DNA of 36,015 nt from assembly GCF_009372215.1 (NCBI RefSeq), contig NZ_LWRV01000031.1:1-36015 (forward strand), in the 5' to 3' direction. The notes below the pieces were generated by a model. It worked only from the letters and a program-made list of their open reading frames with translations, was not told the DNA's origin and ran no database searches. This stretch comes from Acinetobacter portensis. GTDB taxonomy: Bacteria > Pseudomonadota > Gammaproteobacteria > Pseudomonadales > Moraxellaceae. The position numbers and the translations under genes are program-made. This document shows, piece by piece, positions 15,596 to 27,190 of this stretch; the stretch's first letter is position 1, and every line of letters begins with the position of its first letter.

Positions 15596-16933
15596 GGATC
15601 CAAAGATTTTCCCTAATAAATCATCTGCACTAAAATCACCAGTAATTTCACCTAAAGCGTTTTGTGCTAAACGAAGTGACTCAGCAACCAATTCACCTGC
15701 ATTGTAAACAACAAGTTGCTCACGTGCTTCCGCCAAATATTCCTGAGTGCGCTTCATTGCGTCTAAATGACGTGTTCTTGCAATAAAGGTATCTTCTTCA
15801 GGTTGGAAGCCTGCATGTGCTGTAATCGCATCTATAAGTGACTGAACACCTGTTTCTTGTTTAGCTGAGACAGAGATATGACGGAAACCTTGATAATCTA
15901 AAATTTCAGCCGATTTTCCTGTTAAATCGCACTTATTACCAATCAACATTAAACGCTTTGGCTCAATATGATCGGCAAAATATTCTTGTGCGAGTGCTAA
16001 TGGATCTTCACCTTGGCTTAAATCATAAACAAGCAATAATAAATCTGCTTGTTCAATTTCTTTAATCGCGCGACGAATACCTTCTTTTTCGACAATATCG
16101 CCTGTTTCACGTAAACCAGCTGTATCTGTTAAGGTAATTGGTAAACCATTTAGTGTAATTTTTTCATGTAAAACATCACGTGTTGTACCTGCAATATCCG
16201 TCACAATGGCGCGTTCAATACCCGCCAAAGCATTTAATAATGAAGATTTACCAGCATTCGGTTTACCCGCAATAACAACTTGTAAACCTTCACGCAATAA
16301 CTGACCTTGACGAGCAGATTGCTGAACGGCAGTTACAGATATCGCAACACCATCCAACAGATTTAAAATTTTACCATCAGCCAAGAAATCAATTTCCTCT
16401 TCGGGAAAATCAATTGCTGCTTCAACATGTAAACGCAAATGAATAAGCTGTTCTAAAACTGCATTCACTTTTGTTGAAAATGCACCTTGTAATGAACGCA
16501 CAGCAGAACGTGCAGCAGCTTGCGATGTTGCATCAATTAAGTCTGCAATAGCTTCTGCTTGAACTAAATCGAGTTTACCATTTTCAAATGCGCGCATTGA
16601 AAATTCACCCGCTTTTGCAGCAATTGCACCAAGCTCAAATAAACGCCCCAAAAGTGCATTTTGAATCACAGGACCACCATGACCTTGCAACTCAACAACA
16701 TCTTCACCTGTAAATGAATGTGGATTTGGAAAACAAATTGCTAAACCTTCATCCATTACCTCATGATTGGCATCATAAAACTTACGAAAACCTGCATAAC
16801 GTGCTTTATCGAGTTTTTTTTGCGTAAGCGCTTCTGCAATTTCATATGATTTGGGACCCGATAGGCGAATCACTCCGACACCACCACGACCAGGTGGTGT
16901 GGCAATAGCAGCAATTGTGGTTCGGTTTTGCAT
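15578..16933 (-). CDS. mnmE: tRNA uridine-5-carboxymethylaminomethyl modification GTPase MnmE
   Basis: A 451-residue protein that, with MnmG, adds the carboxymethylaminomethyl group to wobble U34 of certain tRNAs. The N-terminal folate-binding domain begins TIAAIATPPGRGGVGVIRLSG. The helical domain surrounds an inserted G domain with G1 GKPNAGKSS, the TTRD switch, G3 DTAGLRE and G4 NKCD. The C-terminus is GKIFGSFCIGK, with the catalytic-loop Cys. The ATG at 16933 is chosen because AGGTG lies 7-8 bases upstream; a GTG at 16942 is in frame but overlaps that site. The last codons are the attachment site of the element. Confidence 0.95.
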   Translation of the reverse strand: MQNRTTIAAIATPPGRGGVGVIRLSGPKSYEIAEALTQKKLDKARYAGFRKFYDANHEVMDEGLAICFPNPHSFTGEDVVELQGHGGPVIQNALLGRLFELGAIAAKAGEFSMRAFENGKLDLVQAEAIADLIDATSQAAARSAVRSLQGAFSTKVNAVLEQLIHLRLHVEAAIDFPEEEIDFLADGKILNLLDGVAISVTAVQQSARQGQLLREGLQVVIAGKPNAGKSSLLNALAGIERAIVTDIAGTTRDVLHEKITLNGLPITLTDTAGLRETGDIVEKEGIRRAIKEIEQADLLLLVYDLSQGEDPLALAQEYFADHIEPKRLMLIGNKCDLTGKSAEILDYQGFRHISVSAKQETGVQSLIDAITAHAGFQPEEDTFIARTRHLDAMKRTQEYLAEAREQLVVYNAGELVAESLRLAQNALGEITGDFSADDLLGKIFGSFCIGK

Positions 16934-16965
16934 AAAATTCACCTAAAAAATCTCAAAGTACAGAC

Positions 16966-17005
16966 AAATAAAAATCCGCCTAAGATTACCATCTTAAGCG
17001 GATTT
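16966..17005 (-). terminator. Intrinsic terminator between yidC and mnmE
   Basis: On the minus strand a 15-bp stem with one G-U pair (16972-16986 with 16991-17005) is followed by a T-rich tract. It could separate mnmE from the rpmH-yidC transcript or reduce read-through into it. Confidence 0.8.
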
Positions 17006-17025
17006 ATTCAGCTATTCAGCAATGC

Positions 17026-18801
17026 TTAGTTTGCTGGATTTGCCTCATCACGTTTTGCACGGTCTTTACCAACAGATTTGTTGATTAAACTTTGCTGCAA
17101 AATAGTAATACTGTTGTTACAGATCCAGTAAAGTACAAGACCTGCTGGGAAGAACAACATAAATACAGTGAAGATAATTGGCATAAATTTAAATACTTTC
17201 GCTTGCATAGGATCTGCAGGCTGAGGATTTAAACTTTGCTGAATGAACATCGTAGCACCCATCAACAATGGAAGGATAAACCATGGATCCATTGCAGATA
17301 AATCTTGAATCCAAGCTAACCAAGGCGCATGGCGAAGTTCAACAGATTCCATCAATACCCAATACAACGCAAGGAAGATTGGCATTTGAAGTAATAGCGG
17401 TAAGCAACCAGAAAGAGGGTTTACTTGTTCACGTTTGTAAAGCGCCATCATTTCTTGAGAGAAACGCATACGGTCTTCACCAAACTCTTCTTTCATACGT
17501 TGCATTTCTGGTGCAATCACACGCATTTTCGCCATTGAGCGATAGCTCTTAGACGATAAAGGCCAAAGAATAAGTTTCACAAGAACTGTCAATAGAATAA
17601 TTGACCAACCCCAGTTTCCAACAATACCGTGGAAGAATTGCAAACCTAAGAATAAAAGTTTAGCAATTGGCCACAACCAACCATAATCTACAGTTTGGTT
17701 TAAACCTACTGCCAAGTCTTTTAATTCAGATTGAATTTTAGGACCTGAATAGAAAGTCGCATCTACTTCAGCAACAGTACCCGCAGGAACATTAATTGCT
17801 GGAGAAGTAAAACCAATGATATTCATATCATCAGAAGATTTACGAGATTCTAGTTTTGCTGTGAAAGCTTGACCTTCACCTTGAGTGAGTTTGATATCAC
17901 CAGGAATCCAAGCACTAACAAAGTAATGCTGAACCATAGCAACCCAAGCATCTTTCGCATCAACACTTAATTTTTCTTCATTGAAGTTAGCAAATTTAAG
18001 TTTGTTGTAATGCTCTTCAGGCGTCCCCCAAGCTCCACCTAAGAATGTACCTAAAGTAAAAATACCTTGGTCAGACTTACCTGGATCTTCTGAGTTGTCA
18101 CGTTTGAGTTGACCAAACATTTGACCTTGCCAATTGCTTGCACTGCGGTTAATCACTTTATGATTAACAACAACAGGGTAATCACCTTCTTTAAACGTGA
18201 AGGTTTTAATGATTTCAATACCATCAGCAGTTTTGAAAACCATAGGAACAGTTAAAACTTTAACTGCTTTACCATCTTTATCTTGTGTTGCTTTAGCGTC
18301 GGCTAAGCTATAAGACGCTTTTTCAAACTCATATACAGGACGACCGTTACGGCTACTATCTGGGCCATTTAGACCAATTAATCCAGATTGCGCAACATAT
18401 GTACGTTTTGCATCGCTTTCCAGCATTACAAACGGATCATCGCTGTCTTTATTTTTGTCATGATTGAGTAATTCAACACGAACAATATCACCACCCTTAG
18501 GATTAATCCAAAGATGATAAAGGTCAGTTTGTACTGAAATAAGTTGTTGACTTACAGGTGCTGTAGCATCCGAAGTTTGTTGCGTAGTAGCAATATTTGC
18601 TTGTGGCACATCAGTAGCAGTTGCTGCTGTAGCCGTTTGACCATTTGGCAAATCTGCAGATACTTCGTGTGTAACTTGAGCGACAGCAGCTTGCTGTACT
18701 TTAGGTTCCACATGTCCATAATCTTTTTGCCAAGCCAAAATGAGCAAATATGCGACAACAAACATAGCTCCTAGAATGGCAATCCTGGCCCATTGTTGCA
18801 T
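17026..18801 (-). CDS. yidC: Membrane protein insertase YidC
   Basis: A 591-residue inner-membrane insertase that works alone or with SecYEG. An N-terminal anchor (ARIAILGAMFVVAYLLILAW) is followed by a low-complexity A/T/Q-rich linker, the large periplasmic domain (about 85-355), and the conserved five-helix core. That core includes NWGWSIILLTVLVKLILWPLSSKSYRSMAKMR with its hydrophilic-groove Arg, the cytoplasmic coiled-coil hairpin APEMQRMKEEFGEDRMRFSQEMM, and NPLSGCLPLLLQMPIFLALYWVL. The tail is basic. It lies 5 bp after yidD in the rpmH-rnpA-yidD-yidC operon. Confidence 0.95.
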   Translation of the reverse strand: MQQWARIAILGAMFVVAYLLILAWQKDYGHVEPKVQQAAVAQVTHEVSADLPNGQTATAATATDVPQANIATTQQTSDATAPVSQQLISVQTDLYHLWINPKGGDIVRVELLNHDKNKDSDDPFVMLESDAKRTYVAQSGLIGLNGPDSSRNGRPVYEFEKASYSLADAKATQDKDGKAVKVLTVPMVFKTADGIEIIKTFTFKEGDYPVVVNHKVINRSASNWQGQMFGQLKRDNSEDPGKSDQGIFTLGTFLGGAWGTPEEHYNKLKFANFNEEKLSVDAKDAWVAMVQHYFVSAWIPGDIKLTQGEGQAFTAKLESRKSSDDMNIIGFTSPAINVPAGTVAEVDATFYSGPKIQSELKDLAVGLNQTVDYGWLWPIAKLLFLGLQFFHGIVGNWGWSIILLTVLVKLILWPLSSKSYRSMAKMRVIAPEMQRMKEEFGEDRMRFSQEMMALYKREQVNPLSGCLPLLLQMPIFLALYWVLMESVELRHAPWLAWIQDLSAMDPWFILPLLMGATMFIQQSLNPQPADPMQAKVFKFMPIIFTVFMLFFPAGLVLYWICNNSITILQQSLINKSVGKDRAKRDEANPAN

Positions 18802-18806
18802 ATCAA

Positions 18807-19127
18807 TTACCCCAAGTGGTTAGAGTGATTTTGGTTCATTAAACGATCACGAAAGGGTACAACAACGTGAAGCGTTTGAGAATCTATTTGCTGAAATGAA
18901 ATAAAACGAATTACCTTAGGTGGGATTGGGTCATAACCCGATCCTCCCCATGGATGACAACGACAAATACGTTTAGTCGCCAGCCACACACCACGCACAG
19001 CTCCATGTGTATGGACTGCTTCCAATGAATATTGAGAACAAGTGGGGATATAACGACAGCGAGGTCCTAAAAGAGGACTAAGCGCAATCTGATAGAAACG
19101 AATAAACCAATGCAGTAAACGAACCAT
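18807..19127 (-). CDS. yidD: Membrane protein insertion efficiency factor YidD
   Basis: A 106-residue protein. It has the family core of an amphipathic N-terminal helix ([18 protein letters not shown]), then [48 protein letters not shown] with its conserved cysteines. The roughly 35-residue tail beyond this core is variable. It is thought to sit at the inner membrane and assist YidC, whose gene follows at once. Confidence 0.92.
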   Translation of the reverse strand: MVRLLHWFIRFYQIALSPLLGPRCRYIPTCSQYSLEAVHTHGAVRGVWLATKRICRCHPWGGSGYDPIPPKVIRFISFQQIDSQTLHVVVPFRDRLMNQNHSNHLG

Positions 19128-19136
19128 TGGCCATCT

Positions 19137-19538
19137 CTACTTTTGTGGGGATGGAACTATTTTGGAATGCTTTTTGGCAAGGCGTTGCAATTTTTGCCAA
19201 GCACTTTGTAATTGCTGATGCAATTCAGCGTTTGAAATTGTATCAATACCTATTTTAGGCATAACAACAATATCTAAATCATCTAATTGCTGTTGATGCA
19301 GGCGAAAACTTTCGCGAGCAAGACGTTTTACTCTATTTCTTTCATGTGCACGACGCACTTTCTTTTTAGCAACAACAATACCCAAACGGCTATTAGGCGA
19401 TTCGGAATGTTTTGCTAAAAATAAGAAGTGGGGCTGATGCACTTTAAAAAGCGCACCATCAAACACACCTTTATAATCTGCAGCACAGCGTAATCGAACC
19501 TCTGCGCTGAAGCTATAAAGTTTTGTTATAACACCCAA
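19137..19538 (-). CDS. rnpA: Ribonuclease P protein component
   Basis: A 133-residue basic protein that partners the RNase P RNA in 5' maturation of tRNA. The RNR signature is [14 protein letters not shown]. It is preceded by the [21 protein letters not shown] region that binds the RNA, and the [14 protein letters not shown] strand is typical. The C-terminal extension is slightly long and lysine-rich. It lies 20 bp after rpmH and 9 bp before yidD. Confidence 0.94.
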   Translation of the reverse strand: MGVITKLYSFSAEVRLRCAADYKGVFDGALFKVHQPHFLFLAKHSESPNSRLGIVVAKKKVRRAHERNRVKRLARESFRLHQQQLDDLDIVVMPKIGIDTISNAELHQQLQSAWQKLQRLAKKHSKIVPSPQK

Positions 19539-19558
19539 GGTAATTATCCCTTAACTGA

Positions 19559-19693
19559 TTAAACAGTTAAGCTCTGACGACCTTTTGCACGACGGCGAGC
19601 TAATACTTGACGACCAGCTTTAGTAGCCATACGAGCACGGAAACCATGAACACGCTTACGCTTTAATTCTGATGGTTGGAATGTACGTTTCAT
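19559..19693 (-). CDS. rpmH: 50S ribosomal protein L34
   Basis: A 44-residue, highly basic protein, [20 protein letters not shown] followed by [20 protein letters not shown] and SLTV, which is the almost invariant L34 sequence. It is a component of the large ribosomal subunit. It is first in the operon leading to rnpA, yidD and yidC, and its upstream region is the oriC side of the rpmH-dnaA gap. It is shorter than a usual open-frame cut-off. Confidence 0.97.
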   Translation of the reverse strand: MKRTFQPSELKRKRVHGFRARMATKAGRQVLARRRAKGRQSLTV

Positions 19694-20343
19694 ATTGAAA
19701 CTCCAAAAATGATCTTACTATGAAGGTTCGCGATTTTAGTGCTCATTGCTTGAGCTGTCAATGAAAAATGAAACTTGTAACAAAAATGATGTTTTTAATG
19801 AAAAAATTAAAAATTAAAAATAAATTTAAAAATGAAAAGTTGCCAACAACATAAACATTTGAATAATAACTAGTATTGAACTTAATAACAGGTTTAATCA
19901 CAAGTTTATCAACAAGGTTATATTTTTTTAAAGCAAAATATTCCGTTTTAAATTTAAATTCAAAATTAACCATAGTTACTCACAAAAGAATGTACTCTTA
20001 TTATTAAATTCAAATTTATAAATTTAAATTTATTACTATTAGGGTCTTATTTTTCTGTGGAAATATGCTTTTATTTTTTTAATATTATATATTTAAGTTG
20101 TGGATATCTATGTTTTTATAAAACTGAAACATTGTGGATAACTTTGTGATATATTTTATCCACAGGTTGTTGATTATCTTATCCACACCTTGTTTGAATT
20201 TAAAAATATAGTTTGTTTTATTCTTTTTTTAACAAATACACTTTAATTTGCCATGACAGATGTGGATAACTTCGTTAGAATGGCGACCCGCTTTTGCGGT
20301 CTTGAATATTTTTAATACATCATGGAACGAATAGGGGGTTCGC
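19694..20343. other. oriC: Chromosomal replication origin oriC
   Basis: The 650-bp gap between rpmH and dnaA. Exact DnaA boxes (TTATCCACA) are at 20156-20164 and 20179-20187 on + and at 20133-20141 and 20261-20269 on minus. One-mismatch boxes are at 19906-19914 (TTATCAACA) and 20099-20107 (minus). Three exact boxes are spaced 23 bp apart. The 19760-20100 part is very AT-rich, with runs of A3-5/T3-5 and AAATTTAAAT repeats, and is the likely unwinding region. The placement matches the rpmH-dnaA origins of Pseudomonas and Acinetobacter. The promoters of both flanking genes must also be here. Confidence 0.92.
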
Positions 20344-21717
20344 ATGCTTTGGACAGACTGCTTAACTCGTTTAAGACAAGAGTTATCTGGTAATGTCTTT
20401 ACAATGTGGATTCGACCTTTAATTGCGGAAGAACTAAACGATACGTTACGTTTATACGCACCGAATCCTTATTGGACACGTTATATTCAGGAACATCATT
20501 TAGAGTTAATTTCAATATTGGCTGAACAATTGTCTGAAGGACGTGTTTGCAAGGTTGAAATTTTAGTTGACTCTAGACCTGGTGCGATATTGTCTGCAAA
20601 TGAACAGCCAGCAACAACGACAGCTGCCTTAGAAACAGCACCAGTGATAAAACCTAAAAAAGAAAAAGAAGAAGTAAATGGTAAAAATAGCCGTAAGCGG
20701 TTACTTAACCCGTTGTTTACTTTTTCACTTTTTGTTGAAGGTCGTTCTAACCAAATGGCCGCTGAAACATGTCGTAAGGTTTTAACTCAGCCTGGGGCAT
20801 CACAACATAATCCATTATTTTTATACGGTCCTACGGGATTGGGTAAAACACACTTAATGCATGCTGTGGGTAATGCTTTATTACAAGCAAAACCAAATGC
20901 ACGTGTGATGTATATGACTGCTGAAAGTTTTGTTCAAGATTTTGTGAAGTCATTGCAACAAGGCAAAGTTGAAGAGTTTAAAAAGAATTGCCGTTCTTTA
21001 GATTTATTGTTAGTCGATGATATTCATTTATTAGCAGGTAAAGAAGCCAGTCTCGTTGAATTTTTTTATACGTTTAATGCTTTGTTAGATGAATCTAAGC
21101 AAATTATTTTAACTTCAGATCGTTATCCAAAAGAATTAACGGAGTTAGATCCACGATTAGTTTCTCGTTTCTCGTGGGGGTTGTCTGTTGGTGTTGAACC
21201 ACCAGATATTGAAACGCGTATCGAAATTTTGTTGAAAAAAGCTGAAAGTAATGATGTTGATTTACCACGTAATTGTGCATTATTTATCGCACAACAAGTG
21301 GTTGCTAACGTTCGTGAATTGGAGGGTGCTTTAAACAAAGTTGTTGCTATTTCACGTTTTAAAGGAACACCAATCGACTTAGATGTTGTGCGTGAGTCTT
21401 TGAAAGATGTTTTAGCGATTCGAGCTCGTACAATCAGTACTGAAAATATTCAGCGTGTTGTGAGTGAATATTTCCGTATTCCGTTAAAAGAAATGATTGG
21501 TCCAAAACGAACACGTATTTATGCACGACCACGTCAGTTAGCAATGGGTTTAGCCCGTGAATTAACGGGTGATAGTTTCCCTGAAATTGGGATGGCTTTT
21601 GGTGGTCGAGATCACAGTACGGTTATGCATGCATGTGAAAAAGTACTTAGTCTACGTGAGGAAGATCCGATCTTTAACGAGGACTATAAAAACTTGCAAC
21701 GCTTGTTGCAAAGTTGA
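20344..21717 (+). CDS. dnaA: Chromosomal replication initiator DnaA
   Basis: A 457-residue initiator AAA+ ATPase. Domain I (WTDCLTRLRQELSGNVFTMWIRPL) binds helicase and regulators. A short acidic/basic linker follows to about residue 115. Domain III has Walker A GPTGLGKTH, Walker B LLLVDDIHLL, and the arginine-finger region DPRLVSRFSWGL. Domain IV ends with the DNA-binding signature LTGDSFPEIGMAFGGRDHSTVMHA. AGGGGG lies 5 bases before the ATG. The upstream hairpin CCGC-TTTT-GCGG (20288-20299) is in its leader. It binds the boxes in the adjacent oriC. Confidence 0.97.
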   Translation: MLWTDCLTRLRQELSGNVFTMWIRPLIAEELNDTLRLYAPNPYWTRYIQEHHLELISILAEQLSEGRVCKVEILVDSRPGAILSANEQPATTTAALETAPVIKPKKEKEEVNGKNSRKRLLNPLFTFSLFVEGRSNQMAAETCRKVLTQPGASQHNPLFLYGPTGLGKTHLMHAVGNALLQAKPNARVMYMTAESFVQDFVKSLQQGKVEEFKKNCRSLDLLLVDDIHLLAGKEASLVEFFYTFNALLDESKQIILTSDRYPKELTELDPRLVSRFSWGLSVGVEPPDIETRIEILLKKAESNDVDLPRNCALFIAQQVVANVRELEGALNKVVAISRFKGTPIDLDVVRESLKDVLAIRARTISTENIQRVVSEYFRIPLKEMIGPKRTRIYARPRQLAMGLARELTGDSFPEIGMAFGGRDHSTVMHACEKVLSLREEDPIFNEDYKNLQRLLQS

Positions 21718-21823
21718 TTGAATCTGTTCAAATTATGTTCTTGCAATGCGGTATTTTCTACCGCATAGTAGAATACTAAAAAATTTATTTATTATTAATC
21801 TTCAGTTGTTAGAGGAATGTATC

Positions 21824-22972
21824 GTGCGCTTGAAAATCGCCAAAGAAAGTTTATTGAATGTTCTATCACATGTTGTTGGAGCTGTAGAACGTCGCCATAC
21901 TTTAAACATTCTTTCTAATGTGAAAGTTCAAGTAACTAATGAATCTTTAACAATTACAGGCTCAGATTTAGAAGTTGAGCTTGTTGCAAGTACACCTTTG
22001 CTTGATGGTGCTTGTTTGCAAGTGGGTGAAACGACTGTTCCTGCACGTAAGTTAGTCGATATTTGTAAATCTTTACCTACTGCTGCAATCATCGATCTTC
22101 AAATTACAGAAGATCAACGTTGTATTCTTAAGTCGGGAAATAGTCGTTTTGTATTGGGTACATTACCTGCAGAAGATTATCCACTTTTAGCGACTGAAAA
22201 TGCACAAGGTACACAAGTATCTGTAACTCAGCGTGAATTAAAGCGTCTATTTGAAAAAACTGCATTTGCAATGGCAGTACAAGATGTACGTTTTTATTTA
22301 ACGGGTACGTTATTAGAAATTGATCAAACACAACTTCGTGCTGTGACAACAGATGGTCACCGTTTGGCATTATGTGAAACAGCAGCATCTTCAACAGTGA
22401 CTCAACCTGTTCAGGCGATTGTTCCTCGTAAAGCTGTAGGTGAACTGCAACGATTACTAAGTATTGAAGATGAGCAATTATCTTTACTTATTGGTCGTGA
22501 ATTATTAAATGTGACCATTACTATCGCAAACCGAGATAAAGAGCAGGGTGATATTACTGTTCGTTTCACGACTAAGCTTATTGATGGTAAATTCCCTGAT
22601 TATCGTCGTGTAATTCCACGTGGTGGCGACAAAATTGTTATGATTGCTCATGATGTATTTAAACAGTCTTTGCAACGTGTGGCGATTTTAAGTAATGAAA
22701 AATTGCGTGGTGTATTCTTAAACTTTAATGCAGATTCTTTACAACTCCGTGCGAATAACCCAGAGCAAGATGAAGCCATTGAAGACTTAGCCATTCAGTA
22801 TGCAGATGCTTCTTTAGAAATGTCATTTAATGCGCAATATTTAATTGAAGTATTAAGTGTTCTAGATGGTGATGATGTTTCTATTACCATGACAGAAGCA
22901 AATCAATCTGTATTGGTACAAGATCCTTCACAACAAGATCAAACCTATGTTGTGATGCCAATGCGTGTTTAA
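21824..22972 (+). CDS. dnaN: DNA polymerase III sliding clamp (beta subunit)
   Basis: A 382-residue ring-forming clamp with three repeated domains that holds polymerase III on DNA. It starts MRLKIAKESLLNVLSHVVGAVERRHTLNILSNV and ends with the peptide-binding pocket segment YVVMPMRV, both typical. The frame is open to 21746, but the GTG at 21824 has AGAGGA 7 bases upstream and begins the family sequence exactly. It follows dnaA by about 106 bases and precedes recF by 27, probably in one transcript. Confidence 0.96.
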   Translation: MRLKIAKESLLNVLSHVVGAVERRHTLNILSNVKVQVTNESLTITGSDLEVELVASTPLLDGACLQVGETTVPARKLVDICKSLPTAAIIDLQITEDQRCILKSGNSRFVLGTLPAEDYPLLATENAQGTQVSVTQRELKRLFEKTAFAMAVQDVRFYLTGTLLEIDQTQLRAVTTDGHRLALCETAASSTVTQPVQAIVPRKAVGELQRLLSIEDEQLSLLIGRELLNVTITIANRDKEQGDITVRFTTKLIDGKFPDYRRVIPRGGDKIVMIAHDVFKQSLQRVAILSNEKLRGVFLNFNADSLQLRANNPEQDEAIEDLAIQYADASLEMSFNAQYLIEVLSVLDGDDVSITMTEANQSVLVQDPSQQDQTYVVMPMRV

Positions 22973-22999
22973 TTTGCAGAATTTTTTTAAGAATCAATT

Positions 23000-24082
23000 A
23001 TGCATATTACGCGTTTAAACATAGAACGTGTTCGAAACTTAAAAGCGGTTGCACTCTTCGAGTTGCAGCCGTTTAATGTCTTTTATGGACAAAATGGTTC
23101 AGGTAAGACATCAATTTTAGAAGCCATACATTTATTGGCAACAGGGCGTTCATTTAGAACACATATTCCAAAAAACTATATTCAAAATAATACGCAAGAT
23201 GCACTTGTTTTTGCCCAATCTCTCACTGAAAAAATAGGGATGCAAAAAATGATGAGTGGTGAACAAATTATAAAAGTGAATGGTGATAATGTTGCAACTC
23301 AAGGTCAGCTTGCAAAAATATTACCTTTACAACATATAGATCCACAAAGTTCAGACATTATAGATTATGGTGCAAAACCAAGACGTCAACTTTTAGATTG
23401 GATGATGTTCCACGTGGAACCTGAGTTTTATCATGCGTGGCAATATTATTCGAGAGCTTTAAAACAACGCAATAGTTTATTAAAAGCGAATAGACGTTTA
23501 ACGCTTTCAGATTTAGAACCATGGAATGTAATGCTTAGTGAATATGGGGAAATTCTGCATAATCAGCGAGTAGGCGTTGTAGAAAAATGGAAGCAATATT
23601 TTGAGCAAGATTTAAAACAATTATTACCGCATTTAGATATTCAACTTGAATACAATGCGGGTTTTCGTGCAGAAACAGGTTTGCTGAACGATCTGACAAA
23701 TCATCATTACAAAGATATTGAACGAGGCTATACTGAGTTTGGTCCACATAAAGCAGATTTACGTTTAAAGACGCCAACAGGCGATGCAGATACTGTTCTT
23801 TCACGTGGACAAAAGAAATTACTTGTTATGGCGCTGAAGCTATCGCAGATTGCAATGCTACATGATTGCAATAAGGAAACTGTGGTATTATTAGATGATC
23901 TGACAGCAGAATTAGATTTAACCGCACAACAACGTTTAATTGAGCGATTGAGCCAACTTGGTAGTCAAGTTTTTATTACCACACTAGACCATGAATCAGT
24001 ACAAAAGCACTTACATGATTTGTCTATCTCATATCAGTTATTCAATGTTGAAAACGGTACAGTTCAAGTTGTTGTGCATTAA
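23000..24082 (+). CDS. recF: DNA replication and repair protein RecF
   Basis: A 360-residue SMC-like ATPase that directs RecA loading at gaps. Walker A is GQNGSGKTS at about 31-39, the ABC-type signature is [14 protein letters not shown], and Walker B is [12 protein letters not shown]. The D-loop follows, and a TTLDHE sequence is near the end. It lies 27 bp after dnaN and 43 bp before gyrB. The codons for FHVEP contain a perfect parS-like palindrome, which is a DNA feature superimposed on the gene. Confidence 0.95.
   Translation: MHITRLNIERVRNLKAVALFELQPFNVFYGQNGSGKTSILEAIHLLATGRSFRTHIPKNYIQNNTQDALVFAQSLTEKIGMQKMMSGEQIIKVNGDNVATQGQLAKILPLQHIDPQSSDIIDYGAKPRRQLLDWMMFHVEPEFYHAWQYYSRALKQRNSLLKANRRLTLSDLEPWNVMLSEYGEILHNQRVGVVEKWKQYFEQDLKQLLPHLDIQLEYNAGFRAETGLLNDLTNHHYKDIERGYTEFGPHKADLRLKTPTGDADTVLSRGQKKLLVMALKLSQIAMLHDCNKETVVLLDDLTAELDLTAQQRLIERLSQLGSQVFITTLDHESVQKHLHDLSISYQLFNVENGTVQVVVH
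23406..23420. promoter_or_regulatory. parS-like palindrome inside recF
   Basis: The 14-bp perfect palindrome GTTCCACGTGGAAC (23407-23420), preceded by T, has the form of the symmetric parS sites known in Pseudomonas. It is about 3.2 kb from oriC, on the other side from the exact parS at 8600, so the two sites bracket the origin. Confidence 0.75.
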
Positions 24083-24116
24083 TTTTCCAAGTTTAGATAA
24101 ACCTATTTTTCACTAG

Positions 24117-26594
<2,478 letters not shown>

Positions 26595-26610
26595 TTGATA
26601 TTCTTATAAA

Positions 26611-26638
26611 AAACAGCATCCTTAGGGATGCTTTTTTT
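26611..26638 (+). terminator. Intrinsic terminator after gyrB
   Basis: AGCATCC (26615-26621) pairs with GGATGCT (26626-26632), followed by seven Ts. Confidence 0.9.
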
Positions 26639-26756
26639 ATGTCTAATAAACAGAATACAAAATAAATATAAAATGTACTTTTATAAAATTGACTTATTTA
26701 ATCAACATAATGATGATGGATGAAAAGAAATCCTGAATAACAGGAGGGATATTAGC

Positions 26757-27122
26757 GTGGATTATTTATTAGAACAAAGTCGTGATGCTTGGACCAATGC
26801 TTTTTTTACAGGAAACTATGAAGTTCTTGCTCAATATGAAGATGAAAACTTTAAAGTTATTTATGAGCAAGAGGGTCGTATCGAAAGCAATTATATGAGA
26901 TATGACAGAATTGCGCATGCAGTTCAAAATGGTGTGTGGAAGCCGCGGAATCCAGATATTGAGTTCGAAGAATTTGAATATAATGATAAACAAAATGAAT
27001 GTATTGTTTTGATTGGTTTTGAGCAAGATCGAAGTATGATTCAAGAACTGTGGATTTATGTGAGTAGTTGGAAAATTATAGAATTAAGATTTTTAAAAAA
27101 GAAGCATCAACTTACACAGTAA
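26757..27122 (+). CDS. Small NTF2-like / DUF4440-like protein
   Basis: A 121-residue protein with a GTG start and GGAGGG 8 bases upstream. The layout is an N-terminal helix (LLEQSRDAWTNAFFTGNYEVLAQYEDENFKVIYEQEGRIES), then strands with alternating aromatics (DIEFEEFEYNDKQNECIVLIGFEQDRSMIQELWIYVSSWKIIELRFLKKK). This resembles the cone-shaped NTF2 fold, which can bind small molecules or be catalytic. There is no clear active-site motif, and I do not know its function. It stands alone between terminators. Confidence 0.65.
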   Translation: MDYLLEQSRDAWTNAFFTGNYEVLAQYEDENFKVIYEQEGRIESNYMRYDRIAHAVQNGVWKPRNPDIEFEEFEYNDKQNECIVLIGFEQDRSMIQELWIYVSSWKIIELRFLKKKHQLTQ

Positions 27123-27136
27123 CTATTAAAGATAAT

Positions 27137-27176
27137 AAAAAACCGCAAAGTAATTGAGTTTATTTTGCGGTTTTTT
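27137..27176. terminator. Bidirectional terminator between the NTF2-like gene and yheS
   Basis: AAAAAACCGCAAA and TTTGCGGTTTTTT form a perfect stem with A- and T-tracts on its two sides. Confidence 0.88.
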
Positions 27177-27190
27177 AGTTTTACTAAAAT

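Noticed and set aside
19758..19973. 71-residue open frame on the minus strand inside oriC
   Set aside because: It is a low-complexity translation of AT-rich origin DNA (many F, K, N, I), with no ribosome binding site or recognisable motif.
23795..23812. Further parS copies at CACGTG sequences (also near 22620, 34277 and 34990)
   Set aside because: Only the central hexamer and one arm fit; the other arm departs from the consensus at several positions.
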